Assembly (NCBI GenBank): GCA_000621905.1
Contig: JHXB01000001.1
Coordinates: 1-64,000, forward strand
Source of the DNA: Lachnospiraceae bacterium NC2004
GTDB lineage: Bacteria > Bacillota > Clostridia > Lachnospirales > Lachnospiraceae
Length of the DNA stretch: 64,000 bases
Direction: 5' to 3'
The translations under genes and the position numbers were made by a program. Under the pieces are notes generated by a model. The model saw only the letters and a program-made list of their open reading frames with translations, did no database searches and was not told where the DNA came from. Positions 33,636-43,003 of the stretch are shown here, one piece after another (position 1 is the stretch's first letter; every line of letters begins with the position of its first letter).

Positions 33636-35117
33636 ATGTCTAATAACGAGATCAATTCTTTAAAAAGTGCTAACAAAGCATCACTGACATGTTATACGGT
33701 TATGAATGTTATTCTTGTTCTTGCGTATCTCTTGCAGGTTATTAAACACGAGAGAACGTGGGGATACTATGCTATATTCTGCCTTTTGGATATCCTCCCT
33801 TTGGTGGCGAGTATAGTTATTTATAAAGCAGATAAAGCAAGCAAGCTTTTGCAGAACGTAATTGCATGGGGCTTCTTTGTGTTTTACTTGTTTGTATTAT
33901 TTACTACTGTTTCTCCGGTCGCATATACGTATGCATACCTGATTGGCGTTATATTGTTGACTTATAACAGTGTTAAGCTTACGGTGTCATTTTCGAGTGC
34001 AATGGTGGTAGCCAATGTAGTTTATGTTGCGATTAATCTGTCTAAGGGCGTGCTCACGACAGATGACATGGCAGATATCGAGATTAGAATTTTAGCGTCT
34101 GTACTTTTTGTAGTTTATGCCGCTATGAGTACTAAGGTTGTTAGGGGTAACAACGATGCACAGCTTGAAAGCATTAACGAAGCTAAGTTGGCTACAGATG
34201 ATGTTATGGCAGAGATGGTTAAGGCATCGGAAGAGCTTAATTCAAGTGTGGTTACTGTTGCTGCACAGATGAAGCGTTTGGTGACATCTACCGAGGACAC
34301 AATGGAGTCTATGAAGCAGGTTACTACCGGTACCAATGAGACTGCAGCTTCAATTTCAGATCAGATGAATAAGACAGAAGAGATTCAGGTTGCAATAAGC
34401 AAGGTTAACGAGGCAACAGGCTCTATTGACAATGATGTTAAGCGTACTGTTGATGAGTTGGGCGTAGCAAGAGACAATATCAATGATCTTGTTAAGAAGG
34501 TTGAAGATTCTAACAATGAGAATAAGAATGTTTCGAATGACCTTGATAAGCTTAACGAATACACCAACCGGATGCAGTCTATAACAGAGATTATCAATGA
34601 TATTACAAGCCAGACCAGTCTTCTTGCGCTTAACGCTTCTATTGAGGCAGCTAGAGCAGGAGAAGCAGGTAAGGGATTTGCGGTTGTTGCTACCGAGATT
34701 GGTCAGCTCGCTAATCAGACACAGGAAGCTACAGATCATATCAGTGAATTGGTTAGTAAGGTTACTTTAGAGCTTGATAAGGTTATTAAAGAGATTACGC
34801 ATATGCTTGAGATTAGTGATGCGCAGAATCAGGCTGTTTCTAATACAGTTGACAGTTTTGACAAGATTCAGAATGCTATGAATGAGCTTGGTTCAAGTTC
34901 GGTAGAGCTTAGAGGGCTTGTTTCGTCACTTGAGAAGGCTAATCGGGCTATCGTTGATGGAATTGAGAGTATCTCAGCGGCAACAGAGGAAGTTACTGCT
35001 CACTCTAATCAGACATTTGAGAACAACGAAGAGAACCTTGCGATTGCACAGGATATCAACCGAGTTATTGATGATTTAGGTAACATGGCTAACAAGCTTG
35101 CGTCTGTAACAAGATAA
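33636..35117 (+). CDS. methyl-accepting chemotaxis protein, six-helix membrane sensor
   Basis: A 493-residue chemoreceptor-like protein. Its N-terminal 170 residues hold about six hydrophobic segments and no large extracellular domain, and no HAMP is obvious. The cytosolic part is a long coiled coil with the canonical hairpin tip [20 protein letters not shown], which binds CheA/CheW. No other chemotaxis genes are in the window. An integral-membrane sensor suggests it detects a membrane or redox/energy cue. AGGAGG precedes ATG 33636. Confidence 0.85.
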   Translation: MSNNEINSLKSANKASLTCYTVMNVILVLAYLLQVIKHERTWGYYAIFCLLDILPLVASIVIYKADKASKLLQNVIAWGFFVFYLFVLFTTVSPVAYTYAYLIGVILLTYNSVKLTVSFSSAMVVANVVYVAINLSKGVLTTDDMADIEIRILASVLFVVYAAMSTKVVRGNNDAQLESINEAKLATDDVMAEMVKASEELNSSVVTVAAQMKRLVTSTEDTMESMKQVTTGTNETAASISDQMNKTEEIQVAISKVNEATGSIDNDVKRTVDELGVARDNINDLVKKVEDSNNENKNVSNDLDKLNEYTNRMQSITEIINDITSQTSLLALNASIEAARAGEAGKGFAVVATEIGQLANQTQEATDHISELVSKVTLELDKVIKEITHMLEISDAQNQAVSNTVDSFDKIQNAMNELGSSSVELRGLVSSLEKANRAIVDGIESISAATEEVTAHSNQTFENNEENLAIAQDINRVIDDLGNMANKLASVTR

Positions 35118-35147
35118 TTTAGGAAGTATTAGTTTGGAGGAATTAGA

Positions 35148-35387
35148 ATGGGTTTGTTTGGTAAGAAACCTAAATACCTTGGTAAGATTCCGTATCAGGA
35201 TGTGACTAGGATTGTCGGGGGAGCTAAGAGCGGAGACGAGTTTCATATCGTAGAGGCTGCCGGCCGCACATCTCAGGTTAAGTTTGAACATGATATTTCT
35301 GAGATTATTTATAAGAACAACCTTATGCAAGTTGGAGCAGTTGAGACAGACGGAATCTCTATTTGGGTTAAGGTGAAAGTCAATTGA
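35148..35387 (+). CDS. small conserved-looking protein of unknown function
   Basis: Not recognised. The 79-residue product begins MGLFGKKPKYLGKIPYQDVT and is mainly short beta-forming segments (DEFHIVEAAGRTSQVKFEH, GISIWVKVKVN). Strong GGAGGAA precedes the ATG. It follows the chemoreceptor by 30 bases with no terminator between, and a strong terminator follows it, so it is probably co-transcribed and might support the receptor. Confidence 0.6.
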   Translation: MGLFGKKPKYLGKIPYQDVTRIVGGAKSGDEFHIVEAAGRTSQVKFEHDISEIIYKNNLMQVGAVETDGISIWVKVKVN

Positions 35388-35389
35388 CA

Positions 35390-35428
35390 TTTAAGTGGAG
35401 TAGAATATACCTACTCCACTTAAATTTT
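35390..35428 (+). terminator. terminator after the receptor-small protein unit
   Basis: A 14-bp perfect stem (TTTAAGTGGAGTAG at 35390-35403, complement at 35411-35424) with a 7-base loop, then TTTTA. It starts right after the 79-residue gene. Confidence 0.85.
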
Positions 35429-35509
35429 ATAATTTTAATATATTTTAATCTTGTTTTCATCTATGTTTTGTAAAATGGTAAATGATATTATCTTAATTGG
35501 AGGTTTTTT

Positions 35510-36220
35510 ATGCGATTATTGGTTGTTGAAGATGAAAAGGATTTGAATAAGCTTATTTCTGAGAAACTCAGGGATGAGAAATATATCGTAGATTCATGTT
35601 ATGATGGTAATGAAGCTTATGATTATATTCATAATACGGATTATGATGGTGTTATTTTAGATGTTATGCTTGGTGGTATGGATGGGTTCACCCTTCTTAA
35701 GAAGATTAGAAACGAGAAGGATTATACCCCGGTTATGATTCTTTCGGCTAAAGATAAGAAACATGATATAATCTATGGATTAGATCAAGGTGCAGACGAT
35801 TACATGGTTAAGCCATTTGATTTTGAAGTGTTGCTTGCAAGAATCAGAGCTATGCTTAGAAAGTCTGTTGGTATCAGAGAGAATATTTATCGAGTTGGTG
35901 ATTTGGAGATTAATGTTAATGAGCAGACGGTAACAAGACAGGGTAAGCGTATTATTCTTACTCCAAAAGAATACTCAATTCTTCTTTATATGGTTAGAAA
36001 CAAGAATATAGTTCTTAAGAGAGAGCAGATTGAGCTTAACATTTGGGAGATTGACAGGATTGGTAATTCCAATGTTGTTGACGTGTTTATAAGATACCTA
36101 AGAAAGAAGATTGATGACGATTTTGAACCAAAGCTTATACACACGGTAAGAGGCGTTGGATACTGTCTGTCTTGGGACGGAGATAAAAAAGATAATGAAA
36201 GAGAAAAATCCGAAGATTAA
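35510..36220 (+). CDS. OmpR/PhoB-type response regulator
   Basis: A 236-residue response regulator. The receiver has acidic pocket VVEDEK, phosphoacceptor Asp51 in ILDVMLGGMDGF and Lys in VKPFDF. The winged-helix output is LTPKEYSILLYMVRNKN and HTVRGVGYCLSW. It overlaps the next gene, a histidine kinase, by 26 bases, so the two form a pair. Target genes are not evident. Confidence 0.9.
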   Translation: MRLLVVEDEKDLNKLISEKLRDEKYIVDSCYDGNEAYDYIHNTDYDGVILDVMLGGMDGFTLLKKIRNEKDYTPVMILSAKDKKHDIIYGLDQGADDYMVKPFDFEVLLARIRAMLRKSVGIRENIYRVGDLEINVNEQTVTRQGKRIILTPKEYSILLYMVRNKNIVLKREQIELNIWEIDRIGNSNVVDVFIRYLRKKIDDDFEPKLIHTVRGVGYCLSWDGDKKDNEREKSED

Positions 36221-37595
36221 ATTCCATAATATTTCCATCTTCAAGTATGTAGTTTCGCTTGTAATTGGTATTATTGCTGTTGTATGCTTTATTACTGTTG
36301 CAACTATAGAGATTATCACAAGGCGAGCGATTCCTGATGAGGTTAGGCGTGAGTTGTCAACGCAGAATAGGCAGGTTCTTAAGACCATTAAGTGTGTTGA
36401 TGGCGAGATTGTTGTAGAAGATTACAAGACAGATTACAAAGGATATGATTTTGCTATTGTTGATGAATTGGGTAATTGTGTCGTAGGTGAGCTTCCTGAA
36501 GGTGTAGCTGACACTAAATATGACGAAGGAATGTATTTCTTTGGTGATGTGAAGACACCTGAGGGTGTTGTGTATGTTAAGAGGGATCTCGTTAGACTGG
36601 ACGATTTTAGGCAAATGTCATCAGACAAACGCTATTGCATATATGGCTTTATAAAGGAGGCTAATGTTTCAACAGTATATAACAAGATTAGAATGACTTC
36701 TCTTATCATTATTATTACGCTTTTCGTGCTGCTCGGTTTGTTTATGTTAGACATTACCAAACGTATGATTAAGCCTATTGATAAGATGTATGAAACCGCG
36801 ATGAAGGTAAGTGATTCGATGGATTTCGCCGAGAGGATAGATGAGGAGAGCGTATTCGTTGAAATCAATGCTCTTGTTCATGCTTATAATGAGTTGTTTG
36901 AGCGGATCAAGTTTACGTATGATGTTCAGAAGAGATTTAACTCAGATGTGTCTCATGAGCTTAAGACGCCGATTGCCGTTATGTCAGCACAGTTACAAGT
37001 TGCCAGAGAGAAGTATTCCTATGATGAGTCGGCGATTGAGATGATTACGGTTTTGGAGAGACAGACCAATATTATGAACGATTTGGTCACTCAGTTGCTT
37101 CAGCTTTCAAGGATTGATAACGATAGTATAGAGCTTTATTCTGAGCCGGTCAATATGGATGATCTTGTTGATGTTGTGTGTGAGGATCTAGAGATTAGTT
37201 TTGACGGGTTTAATTCATTTGACAAGAAGGTTGATATTGAAGAAATATTGGCTAACAATGTTCTTATTATTACGGTTGTCAGAAATCTTGTATCTAATGC
37301 AGTAAGATATAATGTCGACAATAATCCTATTAATATTAGAGTGTACGCTGAAGGCGATGATATGATACTGTCGGTTAAGGATCATGGAATTGGCATAGCG
37401 AAGGAAGAGTTGCCGATTGTATTTGATGCATTTTTTAGAGGTGAGGAGTCACGAAGTTCGGAGGGCTTTGGCCTCGGGCTTACACTCACAAAGAGAATTG
37501 TCGAGTGCTACGGAGGTAAGATAAGCGTAAGTAGTGAGCTTGGCAAGGGCAGCGAGTTCGTTGTTAAGATGCCGGTAAGTTACATTAAAGACTAA
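36195..37595 (+). CDS. two-component sensor histidine kinase
   Basis: A 466-residue membrane histidine kinase. Two transmembrane segments bracket a roughly 130-residue extracytoplasmic domain (about 12-34 and 168-190), followed by a HAMP-like linker. Phospho-His254 is in DVSHELKTPIAVM, with the N box (RNLVSNAVRYN), G1 (KDHGIGIAKEELP) and G2 (GFGLGLTLTKRI) following. ATG 36195 follows GGAG and is preferred over an upstream in-frame ATG at 36156 deep in the regulator gene. Confidence 0.9.
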   Translation: MKEKNPKIKFHNISIFKYVVSLVIGIIAVVCFITVATIEIITRRAIPDEVRRELSTQNRQVLKTIKCVDGEIVVEDYKTDYKGYDFAIVDELGNCVVGELPEGVADTKYDEGMYFFGDVKTPEGVVYVKRDLVRLDDFRQMSSDKRYCIYGFIKEANVSTVYNKIRMTSLIIIITLFVLLGLFMLDITKRMIKPIDKMYETAMKVSDSMDFAERIDEESVFVEINALVHAYNELFERIKFTYDVQKRFNSDVSHELKTPIAVMSAQLQVAREKYSYDESAIEMITVLERQTNIMNDLVTQLLQLSRIDNDSIELYSEPVNMDDLVDVVCEDLEISFDGFNSFDKKVDIEEILANNVLIITVVRNLVSNAVRYNVDNNPINIRVYAEGDDMILSVKDHGIGIAKEELPIVFDAFFRGEESRSSEGFGLGLTLTKRIVECYGGKISVSSELGKGSEFVVKMPVSYIKD

Positions 37596-37619
37596 TAGAA
37601 TTAACATATTAAGAAATAG

Positions 37620-37640
37620 AGCAGGGAAACCTGCTTTTTT
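37620..37640 (+). terminator. terminator after the two-component pair
   Basis: AGCAGG-GAAA-CCTGCT followed by TTTTT, with a GNRA-type tetraloop. Confidence 0.8.
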
Positions 37641-37644
37641 CTTA

Positions 37645-37673
37645 TGGAAATGCAAGTAAAAAAGTGATATAAT
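37645..37673 (+). promoter_or_regulatory. possible promoter of the orphan sensor gene
   Basis: TGGAAA (37645-37650), 17-base spacer, TATAAT (37668-37673), about 90 bases upstream of the ATG. Confidence 0.5.
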
Positions 37674-37764
37674 ATTAAGAGTGTATATTCGGCGATTTGT
37701 ATGCGCTGAGTACTTACTATATTTTAGCCACGTAAGTGATTATTTGGCAGAAAGAGGTGGTATT

Positions 37765-39492
37765 ATGGGCAATCGTAGTCGCAAGACTATAGGTTTGATG
37801 GTTAGTGGTGTTACAGACGCGTATGCTGAGGCTTTGTGTAGAGGGGTTTCTAAAGCCACTAACAACATTCGTATGAATCTGGTTGTTGTTCCCGGTAAGT
37901 ATATCAACCGAGATACTTCTAACCTTGGTGCGTTAAAGTACGAGTATCAGTATACAGCATTATATTCATATATTAAGGAGAGCAATATAGATGCTCTTAT
38001 CGTCGCGGCAGGAAGCATTGGTGCATTTACCAATGAGTCAAGCCTTATGGATTTTCTTGCCAGATATGTCAGTGTACCTTTAATTCTTGTATCTTCTAAT
38101 TACGAAGGCTTCAGATGTGTTAATTATGATAACGCCTCTGGTATTAAGAATGGTCTTTTATATCTCATTAAGGAACTTAAGTGTAAGCATATCTGTATGC
38201 TGGGTGGACCTGAAGGCAATACCGATGTTGCTGAGAGAAGAACTCAGTTTATGAAGGTTATGAATGAATACGGAATGGAGATGGGAGAGTACTCATACAT
38301 TCCGGGTTATTTGTCAGGCGACAATCATGAAGCGTGCGCAACGCTTCTTGAGTGCAACCCTGAGATGGATGGCGTGTTCTGTGTTAATGATTACGCAGCG
38401 CTTTCATTATACGAGGAGATGAAGGCGAGAGACCTGGTTCCGGGAGTTGATATACATATATTCGGATATGACAATACCGTTGAAGGTGCTAAGGCTGACC
38501 CACCACTTTCTACTATAGCAGCCGATCCTGTTGTTCTTGGAGAACGAGCAGTTAGCGCGGTAGTAAGAACTATGGGTGGAGAGAACTTCACGACAGAGCT
38601 TTTGGATACTCCGTTTATTCTTCGTAAGTCTATGGGACTTAACTTTGACAGTATGACATTTGACGGAGAGAACTTCATCAATGAGATGAGTGCAGATCAG
38701 GTATTTGATATGATTTTCTACAGATACAGAAGGTCAGGTCAGGATACTTCAACTACATCTGTTTACAGCACATGGGTACATTTGCTTGACTGCTTTACAG
38801 ACCTTGCGGCTATTAGCATTTCCGATGATGCTATTGATGATGAGATCAGAACCGCGTACAGACAGTTTGTTGATTCTAACGCTTTAGAGTTCGCTGATAT
38901 TAATCAGTTGGTAGCTTACTTTAAAGAGCTTGAAGACGCTGCGACTGCAGGTAAAGTTATTGACGCAAGAGAGAGAGTTCACAACTTGATGAGAGGGTTC
39001 TATATTGACCTTATTAGAAGACTTGATAATCAGGTTGGAACTGTCAGTGATATTAATAACAACAATGTAGAATCGGTTAAGGAGTTTGTTGTTGACAGTA
39101 TGGTTGTTCACAAGGATAAGGTTAAGAATTATCAGGCTGTGCTTAAGAGCCTTAAGCACCTTGATGTTAAGAATGCTTACCTCTATCTGTTTGATAAGCC
39201 TGTTGAATATAATGTTAATGAGACATTTGTTGCTCCTGAGAAACTCAATCTTACCGTTGCCATGACTGATGGTGAGATTGTTGATGCAAGCACCTATGAC
39301 AGTGTTGTCAGCGTGGTTGACATGCTTGATAACAAGGCTATGAGCTCTAATCCGCGTAAGTTTGTTATGATTCCGATTTATGTTGAGAATATGAATTACG
39401 GTGTTATGGTTGCTGATTTAACCGATAAGATGTACAATTATGAAGAGTTCTTATCAAGTCATGTAAGCAATATTGTTGGAATGTTAAGTTAA
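37765..39492 (+). CDS. LacI-type substrate-binding domain protein without DNA-binding or other output domain
   Basis: A 575-residue cytosolic protein. Residues about 1-310 form a periplasmic-binding-protein-like domain of LacI type (KTIGLMVSGVTDAYAEALCRG, GVFCVNDYAALSLYEEMKAR, VDIHIFGYDNT). The remaining 265 residues are helical then GAF-like (VMIPIYVENMNYGVMVADL). Related sensors usually carry a GGDEF, kinase or AraC output at the C-terminus; none is present here, and there is no N-terminal helix-turn-helix. No signal peptide. AGAGGTGG precedes ATG 37765, preferred over an in-frame start at 37681. It may act through a partner. Confidence 0.7.
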   Translation: MGNRSRKTIGLMVSGVTDAYAEALCRGVSKATNNIRMNLVVVPGKYINRDTSNLGALKYEYQYTALYSYIKESNIDALIVAAGSIGAFTNESSLMDFLARYVSVPLILVSSNYEGFRCVNYDNASGIKNGLLYLIKELKCKHICMLGGPEGNTDVAERRTQFMKVMNEYGMEMGEYSYIPGYLSGDNHEACATLLECNPEMDGVFCVNDYAALSLYEEMKARDLVPGVDIHIFGYDNTVEGAKADPPLSTIAADPVVLGERAVSAVVRTMGGENFTTELLDTPFILRKSMGLNFDSMTFDGENFINEMSADQVFDMIFYRYRRSGQDTSTTSVYSTWVHLLDCFTDLAAISISDDAIDDEIRTAYRQFVDSNALEFADINQLVAYFKELEDAATAGKVIDARERVHNLMRGFYIDLIRRLDNQVGTVSDINNNNVESVKEFVVDSMVVHKDKVKNYQAVLKSLKHLDVKNAYLYLFDKPVEYNVNETFVAPEKLNLTVAMTDGEIVDASTYDSVVSVVDMLDNKAMSSNPRKFVMIPIYVENMNYGVMVADLTDKMYNYEEFLSSHVSNIVGMLS

Positions 39493-39502
39493 GAATAATA
39501 AT

Positions 39503-39535
39503 AGCTCCGAGGCTTAAGCTTCGGAGCTTTTTTAG
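39503..39535. terminator. bidirectional terminator between convergent genes
   Basis: AGCTCCGA (39503-39510) pairs with TCGGAGCT (39521-39528) around GGCTTAAGCT, then T run. The minus-strand gene ends at 39532. Confidence 0.8.
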
Positions 39536-40998
39536 TATTTACTTGCGTCTTTTAAGTTAGAGACAATCTGTCTGTCAAGATCTGTCATAACCTTCATCGC
39601 ATCTTCCACTGTGTTTATTTGATAATTAAAATTAGGAGCCACTACAGTGTAGCCGTCTGTATATATGTTAGGGTGCTTTTCGCCTTTTTCTAAAGGTCTG
39701 GTAATCACCCTTATCCTGCTCTTAGTGGTTGGAAGAGAGGTGGTATCAATATCCATCGATGCTACAGGAATCATCCTGTCAAGCACATCAGATATCAGGC
39801 TTCCGTTGCCGATAGAAAGAATATAAAGCGGCTTGTATTTAGCGGCTTTGTTAATTGCATCGTTGAAAATGTCAAGGTACCCTGAGGTTACTGCGGGCTG
39901 ATAGTAGTCGCAGACTACGTTGCCGCATATCATTTTCTCGAAGTCCTGAAATTCTCTGACAGTATTGCCACCAATTGCTGAATACATCGGAACATATCCT
40001 TTAGGCGTATATCTCTCGGTTGTATTGAAAATGAAAATGTCATAGCCAATCTCGTTTAATGCCATAACTAAGCCTTTGATAAGCTCGGTTGGATAGTGTC
40101 CGTCAGTTAAAAACTGTGTTACAAAAACCATTATCCTGTCTCTTCGTCTTTCATCTTCCATAATAGGAGTAGTGAATTCAAGGCACGCGTCAGCAAATGC
40201 GTTATAGCAGTTGGTGTATAAGTTGTTCTGCAGCTTTAACGTCTCGTCGTCATTGGTTATCTTGTTGGAAGAAGCCAAATACTTTAACTGGTTCCATATA
40301 AAGAAGCCGTTGATAGGTGAAAGGGTAGTGTATTTATCAAGACCTTTCAGGTAATCTGCAAGGTCGATTGGATTCTTAGATATCTGCATCTTAAGGGATT
40401 GGATAAATGAATACGCGTACTCACCGGTGTCTTCAGTAATCTCTAATATCATCAGGTCAAGCAGATGAATGAGAAGGCTGTCACCAAAGTAATCCTTGCT
40501 CTCTCTGGCTTTTCTGATCTTTTCTGATTCGGTTGTCCATGCGACCAAGTTATCTGCATCCATAATCTGCCACAATGAATTAAGGGCAACTGCCATAGGA
40601 TATGATATTAAAACGGACAGTTCGTAATTTATAAGATCCTCCCTACTGTATGTCGGAAAGAAGTTAGTCGAATTGACACCCATCTGTATAACTTCAACCA
40701 AAGAGTCTTCATCGTCACCGTATAACAGTGTAAGTTCCTCGGCGAGCTTAGGAAGATCGGTGATTATCTTAAGAGGCGGAACCTTGGCTCTTTCATCATT
40801 TGAATAATAATGATCTTCAATCTTAAGAACATCTAAGATATTAAGAAAAACTTCGCCTAAGGCGTAGAAGAGATTGCCTTCGGAACTGCTCACAAAATCG
40901 TTATATATATGAAGGTGATGCTCGTCGTCATCATGAGTTTCTATATAGTTGTTAATCTGGTCGGAAATGCCTTCCGTCAATATAAGTATTGGTTCCAT
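39532..40998 (-). CDS. protein of unknown function, glycosyltransferase-like C-terminal half
   Basis: Not firmly recognised. The 488-residue protein has an acidic helical N-terminal half (MEPILILTEGISDQINNYIE) and a C-terminal half that reads like a GT-B Rossmann pair (VFVTQFLTDGHYPTELIKGL, then NEIGYDIFIFNTTERYTPKGY and SIGNGSLISDVLDRMIPVAS). There is no signal peptide or membrane segment. It resembles glycosyltransferase-type proteins found near surface-glycan genes, but no donor motif is definite. It is convergent with the orphan sensor gene; a functional link between them is only a guess. Confidence 0.45.
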   Translation of the reverse strand: MEPILILTEGISDQINNYIETHDDDEHHLHIYNDFVSSSEGNLFYALGEVFLNILDVLKIEDHYYSNDERAKVPPLKIITDLPKLAEELTLLYGDDEDSLVEVIQMGVNSTNFFPTYSREDLINYELSVLISYPMAVALNSLWQIMDADNLVAWTTESEKIRKARESKDYFGDSLLIHLLDLMILEITEDTGEYAYSFIQSLKMQISKNPIDLADYLKGLDKYTTLSPINGFFIWNQLKYLASSNKITNDDETLKLQNNLYTNCYNAFADACLEFTTPIMEDERRRDRIMVFVTQFLTDGHYPTELIKGLVMALNEIGYDIFIFNTTERYTPKGYVPMYSAIGGNTVREFQDFEKMICGNVVCDYYQPAVTSGYLDIFNDAINKAAKYKPLYILSIGNGSLISDVLDRMIPVASMDIDTTSLPTTKSRIRVITRPLEKGEKHPNIYTDGYTVVAPNFNYQINTVEDAMKVMTDLDRQIVSNLKDASKY

Positions 40999-41045
40999 TG
41001 TCTTCCTCTTATTTATAATCAGTCACTACAGTATAAAATATCTTC

Positions 41046-41074
41046 TTGCAAATGTAAAGGAGAAGTGCTATTAT
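41046..41074 (+). promoter_or_regulatory. thiT promoter
   Basis: TTGCAA (41046-41051), 17-base spacer, TATTAT (41069-41074), giving a start just upstream of the TPP riboswitch. Confidence 0.65.
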
Positions 41075-41101
41075 AGTCCTTGCGTGTAAATGAATATAGC
41101 G

Positions 41102-41183
41102 AATGCAGGGGAACGAGTTTTTCGTTGAGAAGGTTTAAACCTGACCCTTTGAACCTGTCAGTTAATACTGTCGTAGGGAGCAT
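41102..41183 (+). ncRNA. TPP riboswitch (THI element)
   Basis: The element shows the conserved aptamer core: GCAGGGG near the 5' end, GAGAAGG, then ACCTGACCCTTTGAACCTGT, GTTAATACTG and CGTAGGGAGC at the 3' end, with P1 closed by ATGC/GCAT. It precedes a thiamine transporter gene and a terminator, so TPP binding should favour termination. Confidence 0.95.
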
Positions 41184-41203
41184 AATTTATAATGGATTAT
41201 TTG

Positions 41204-41239
41204 TGCTCTTAAAAGGTTCGCCTTTTAGGAGCATTTTTT
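41204..41239 (+). terminator. terminator of the TPP riboswitch
   Basis: A 13-bp hairpin with one G-U pair, TGCTCTTAAAAGG (41204-41216), loop TTCG, CCTTTTAGGAGCA (41221-41233), then six T. It lies 55 bases upstream of thiT and is the expression platform. Confidence 0.9.
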
Positions 41240-41293
41240 ATTGCATGAACTATATTGATTGCATAGTATAACTTATAAAGGAGGATTCTTGTT

Positions 41294-41893
41294 ATGGAGA
41301 ATCGAAATCAAAATCTTGTTGCTATGGTGGAGTGTGCGCTGTTTGTGGCAGCGGCAATCGTGCTTGACTTTATCAAGTTGTATGAGTTGCCAAATGGCGG
41401 ATCAATTAAGTTCGTTATGTTGCCACTCATTGTATTTGCGTTAAGACGCGGATTCAAATGGGGAACTATCTCGGGAATGCTTTATCTTGTTATAAGCATT
41501 ATTCTTGGTAGAGAGGGAATATTCTATCCAGGTTCAACAGCAACTGTAGTAATTGTATGTATTCTTTTTGATTACATTTTAGCTTATGCAACTGTCGGAC
41601 TTGCACCGGTATTTGCGAAAATGTTTAAGAAGAGAATTGTAGGTGTTGGATTTGCGACGTTCATGGTGTGCGTAGTTAGATTTATTAGTCACTTTATTTC
41701 AGGTGCTACAATCTGGGCTGACTTTTCTAACGGAGCTAAGGGGGCAATATTGTTCTCGATTACATATAATGGTTCGTATATGCTTCCTATAGCGGTTGTA
41801 TGTACTATCGTAAGTATAGCTGTTTATAAATTTGCGCCAAAGGTATTCTTCGTGAATGACAGCAGTGTTAAGGTTCCTGTTGCTGAGGCGTAA
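41294..41893 (+). CDS. thiT: ThiT, thiamine ECF transporter S component
   Basis: A 199-residue, roughly six-helix membrane protein, the substrate-binding subunit of an ECF-type thiamine importer; the shared energizing module is encoded elsewhere. Typical segments are LYELPNGGSIKFVMLPLIVF, GREGIFYPG, and RFISHFISGATIWADF. The TPP riboswitch and terminator immediately upstream support the thiamine specificity. AAGGAGGA precedes ATG 41294. Confidence 0.95.
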   Translation: MENRNQNLVAMVECALFVAAAIVLDFIKLYELPNGGSIKFVMLPLIVFALRRGFKWGTISGMLYLVISIILGREGIFYPGSTATVVIVCILFDYILAYATVGLAPVFAKMFKKRIVGVGFATFMVCVVRFISHFISGATIWADFSNGAKGAILFSITYNGSYMLPIAVVCTIVSIAVYKFAPKVFFVNDSSVKVPVAEA

Positions 41894-41905
41894 AAACGTT
41901 TAACA

Positions 41906-42046
41906 TGTCATCCTGAGCGTTAGCGAAGGATCTTTGACCTTCGAAGAAGGTCAATAAATCTATGAAGCATTGTAAACATAAAACTATTATAGTGTTATCC
42001 CTCATTTCATTCGGGATAAAGATTCTTCGCTTCGCTCAGAATGACA
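41906..42046. repeat. interspersed inverted-repeat element, 141 bp
   Basis: The outer arms are TGTCATCCTGAGCG... (41906-41935) and the inverted AAAGATTCTTCGC...GAATGACA (42018-42046). Inside lie TTGACCTTC-GAA-GAAGGTCAA and TTATCCC...GGGATAA stems. Same family as 4650-4752 and 14736-14783. It is the fullest copy, with both arms in opposite orientation. Confidence 0.85.
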
Positions 42047-42077
42047 GGTATGTGGTATGCACAAGTATGTTTGATAT

Positions 42078-42104
42078 AAAAGCAGGGCGGTGGCCCTGCT
42101 TTTT
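42078..42104. terminator. bidirectional terminator between thiT and the AraC gene
   Basis: AAAAGCAGGGC-GGTG-GCCCTGCTTTT (42078-42103). A run of T is present on both strands, and the AraC stop codon overlaps its edge. Confidence 0.85.
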
Positions 42105-42843
42105 ACATGGATGTATAATTATATGTGTCTCTATATTTGGCGGGAGTTGTTCCCGTAAGCTTCTTAAACGCAGCCGTAAATGCACTCTGCGATGAGAAAC
42201 CTAACGAGAAATATATATCCTCGATAGAGTATTCTGATTTTTCAAGCATGTTCTTGGCTGTGTTAATCTTTACGGCCAGGATATATGCTTTTACCGGGGT
42301 TTTTACTTCTTTAGCAAATAACTTAGAAAAGTAACTCGGATTAAGACCTTCCATTTTCGCTAATTTCTCCATTGTCAGTGGTTCGTGCAAATGGTCATAT
42401 ATGTAATCTATGGCGTGTCTTACGTGCATTGAGTACGGTTCGTCACTTTGTAATTCTTGCATTCTTTCGGCAAACTCAATATGTGCCTGTCCTAACAAAT
42501 CAATTACAGCATCTATGCTTGTTAAAAGATCAGCTTCCTGTATGAATATATCACTCATGGTGTAGGCTTCGTCGTGTGACAAGCCTGCATTTACACACAT
42601 TCTCGTAATTACGCCGATTGATACCACAAAATGATATTTGGTATTTCTAAGCGGATCTTTAGAAAGAGTACCCTTGCCCTTAAAGAAATTCTGTTTAATC
42701 AGCCTATTATTTTTGATAACCTGTTCAACATTTCCGTTCTTTATATCATCATATCTTGAGAATTCACTCTTGATATCCATTCTTACGAATTCTTCTTCTC
42801 GCTGGGTGTATAGCTTGTATATTAACTCTTTACGCCTGTTCAT
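42103..42843 (-). CDS. AraC-family transcriptional regulator
   Basis: A 246-residue regulator with a C-terminal AraC DNA-binding domain of two helix-turn-helix units (LTMEKLAKMEGLNPSYFSKL and YSIEDIYFSLGFSSQSAF, then FKKLTGTTPAKYRDTY). The N-terminal part (1-140) is helical and not a typical cupin. It is divergent from the MATE exporter gene at 43004, with about 160 bases between, and so may regulate it. No operator was identified. Confidence 0.9.
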   Translation of the reverse strand: MNRRKELIYKLYTQREEEFVRMDIKSEFSRYDDIKNGNVEQVIKNNRLIKQNFFKGKGTLSKDPLRNTKYHFVVSIGVITRMCVNAGLSHDEAYTMSDIFIQEADLLTSIDAVIDLLGQAHIEFAERMQELQSDEPYSMHVRHAIDYIYDHLHEPLTMEKLAKMEGLNPSYFSKLFAKEVKTPVKAYILAVKINTAKNMLEKSEYSIEDIYFSLGFSSQSAFTAAFKKLTGTTPAKYRDTYNYTSM

Positions 42844-43003
42844 AGCACATCATCCTTTGCAAAAATAAAAAGCATCGGTAACATTTTCTAAAATATACCA
42901 TAAATTTATAAAAAATCCAATAAAATTGATAAATATTGATACGCTTTTGTTATATACTCTGGACTACAATAAGACAAATGATTGAAGAAAGGAGAGACTG
43001 ATT

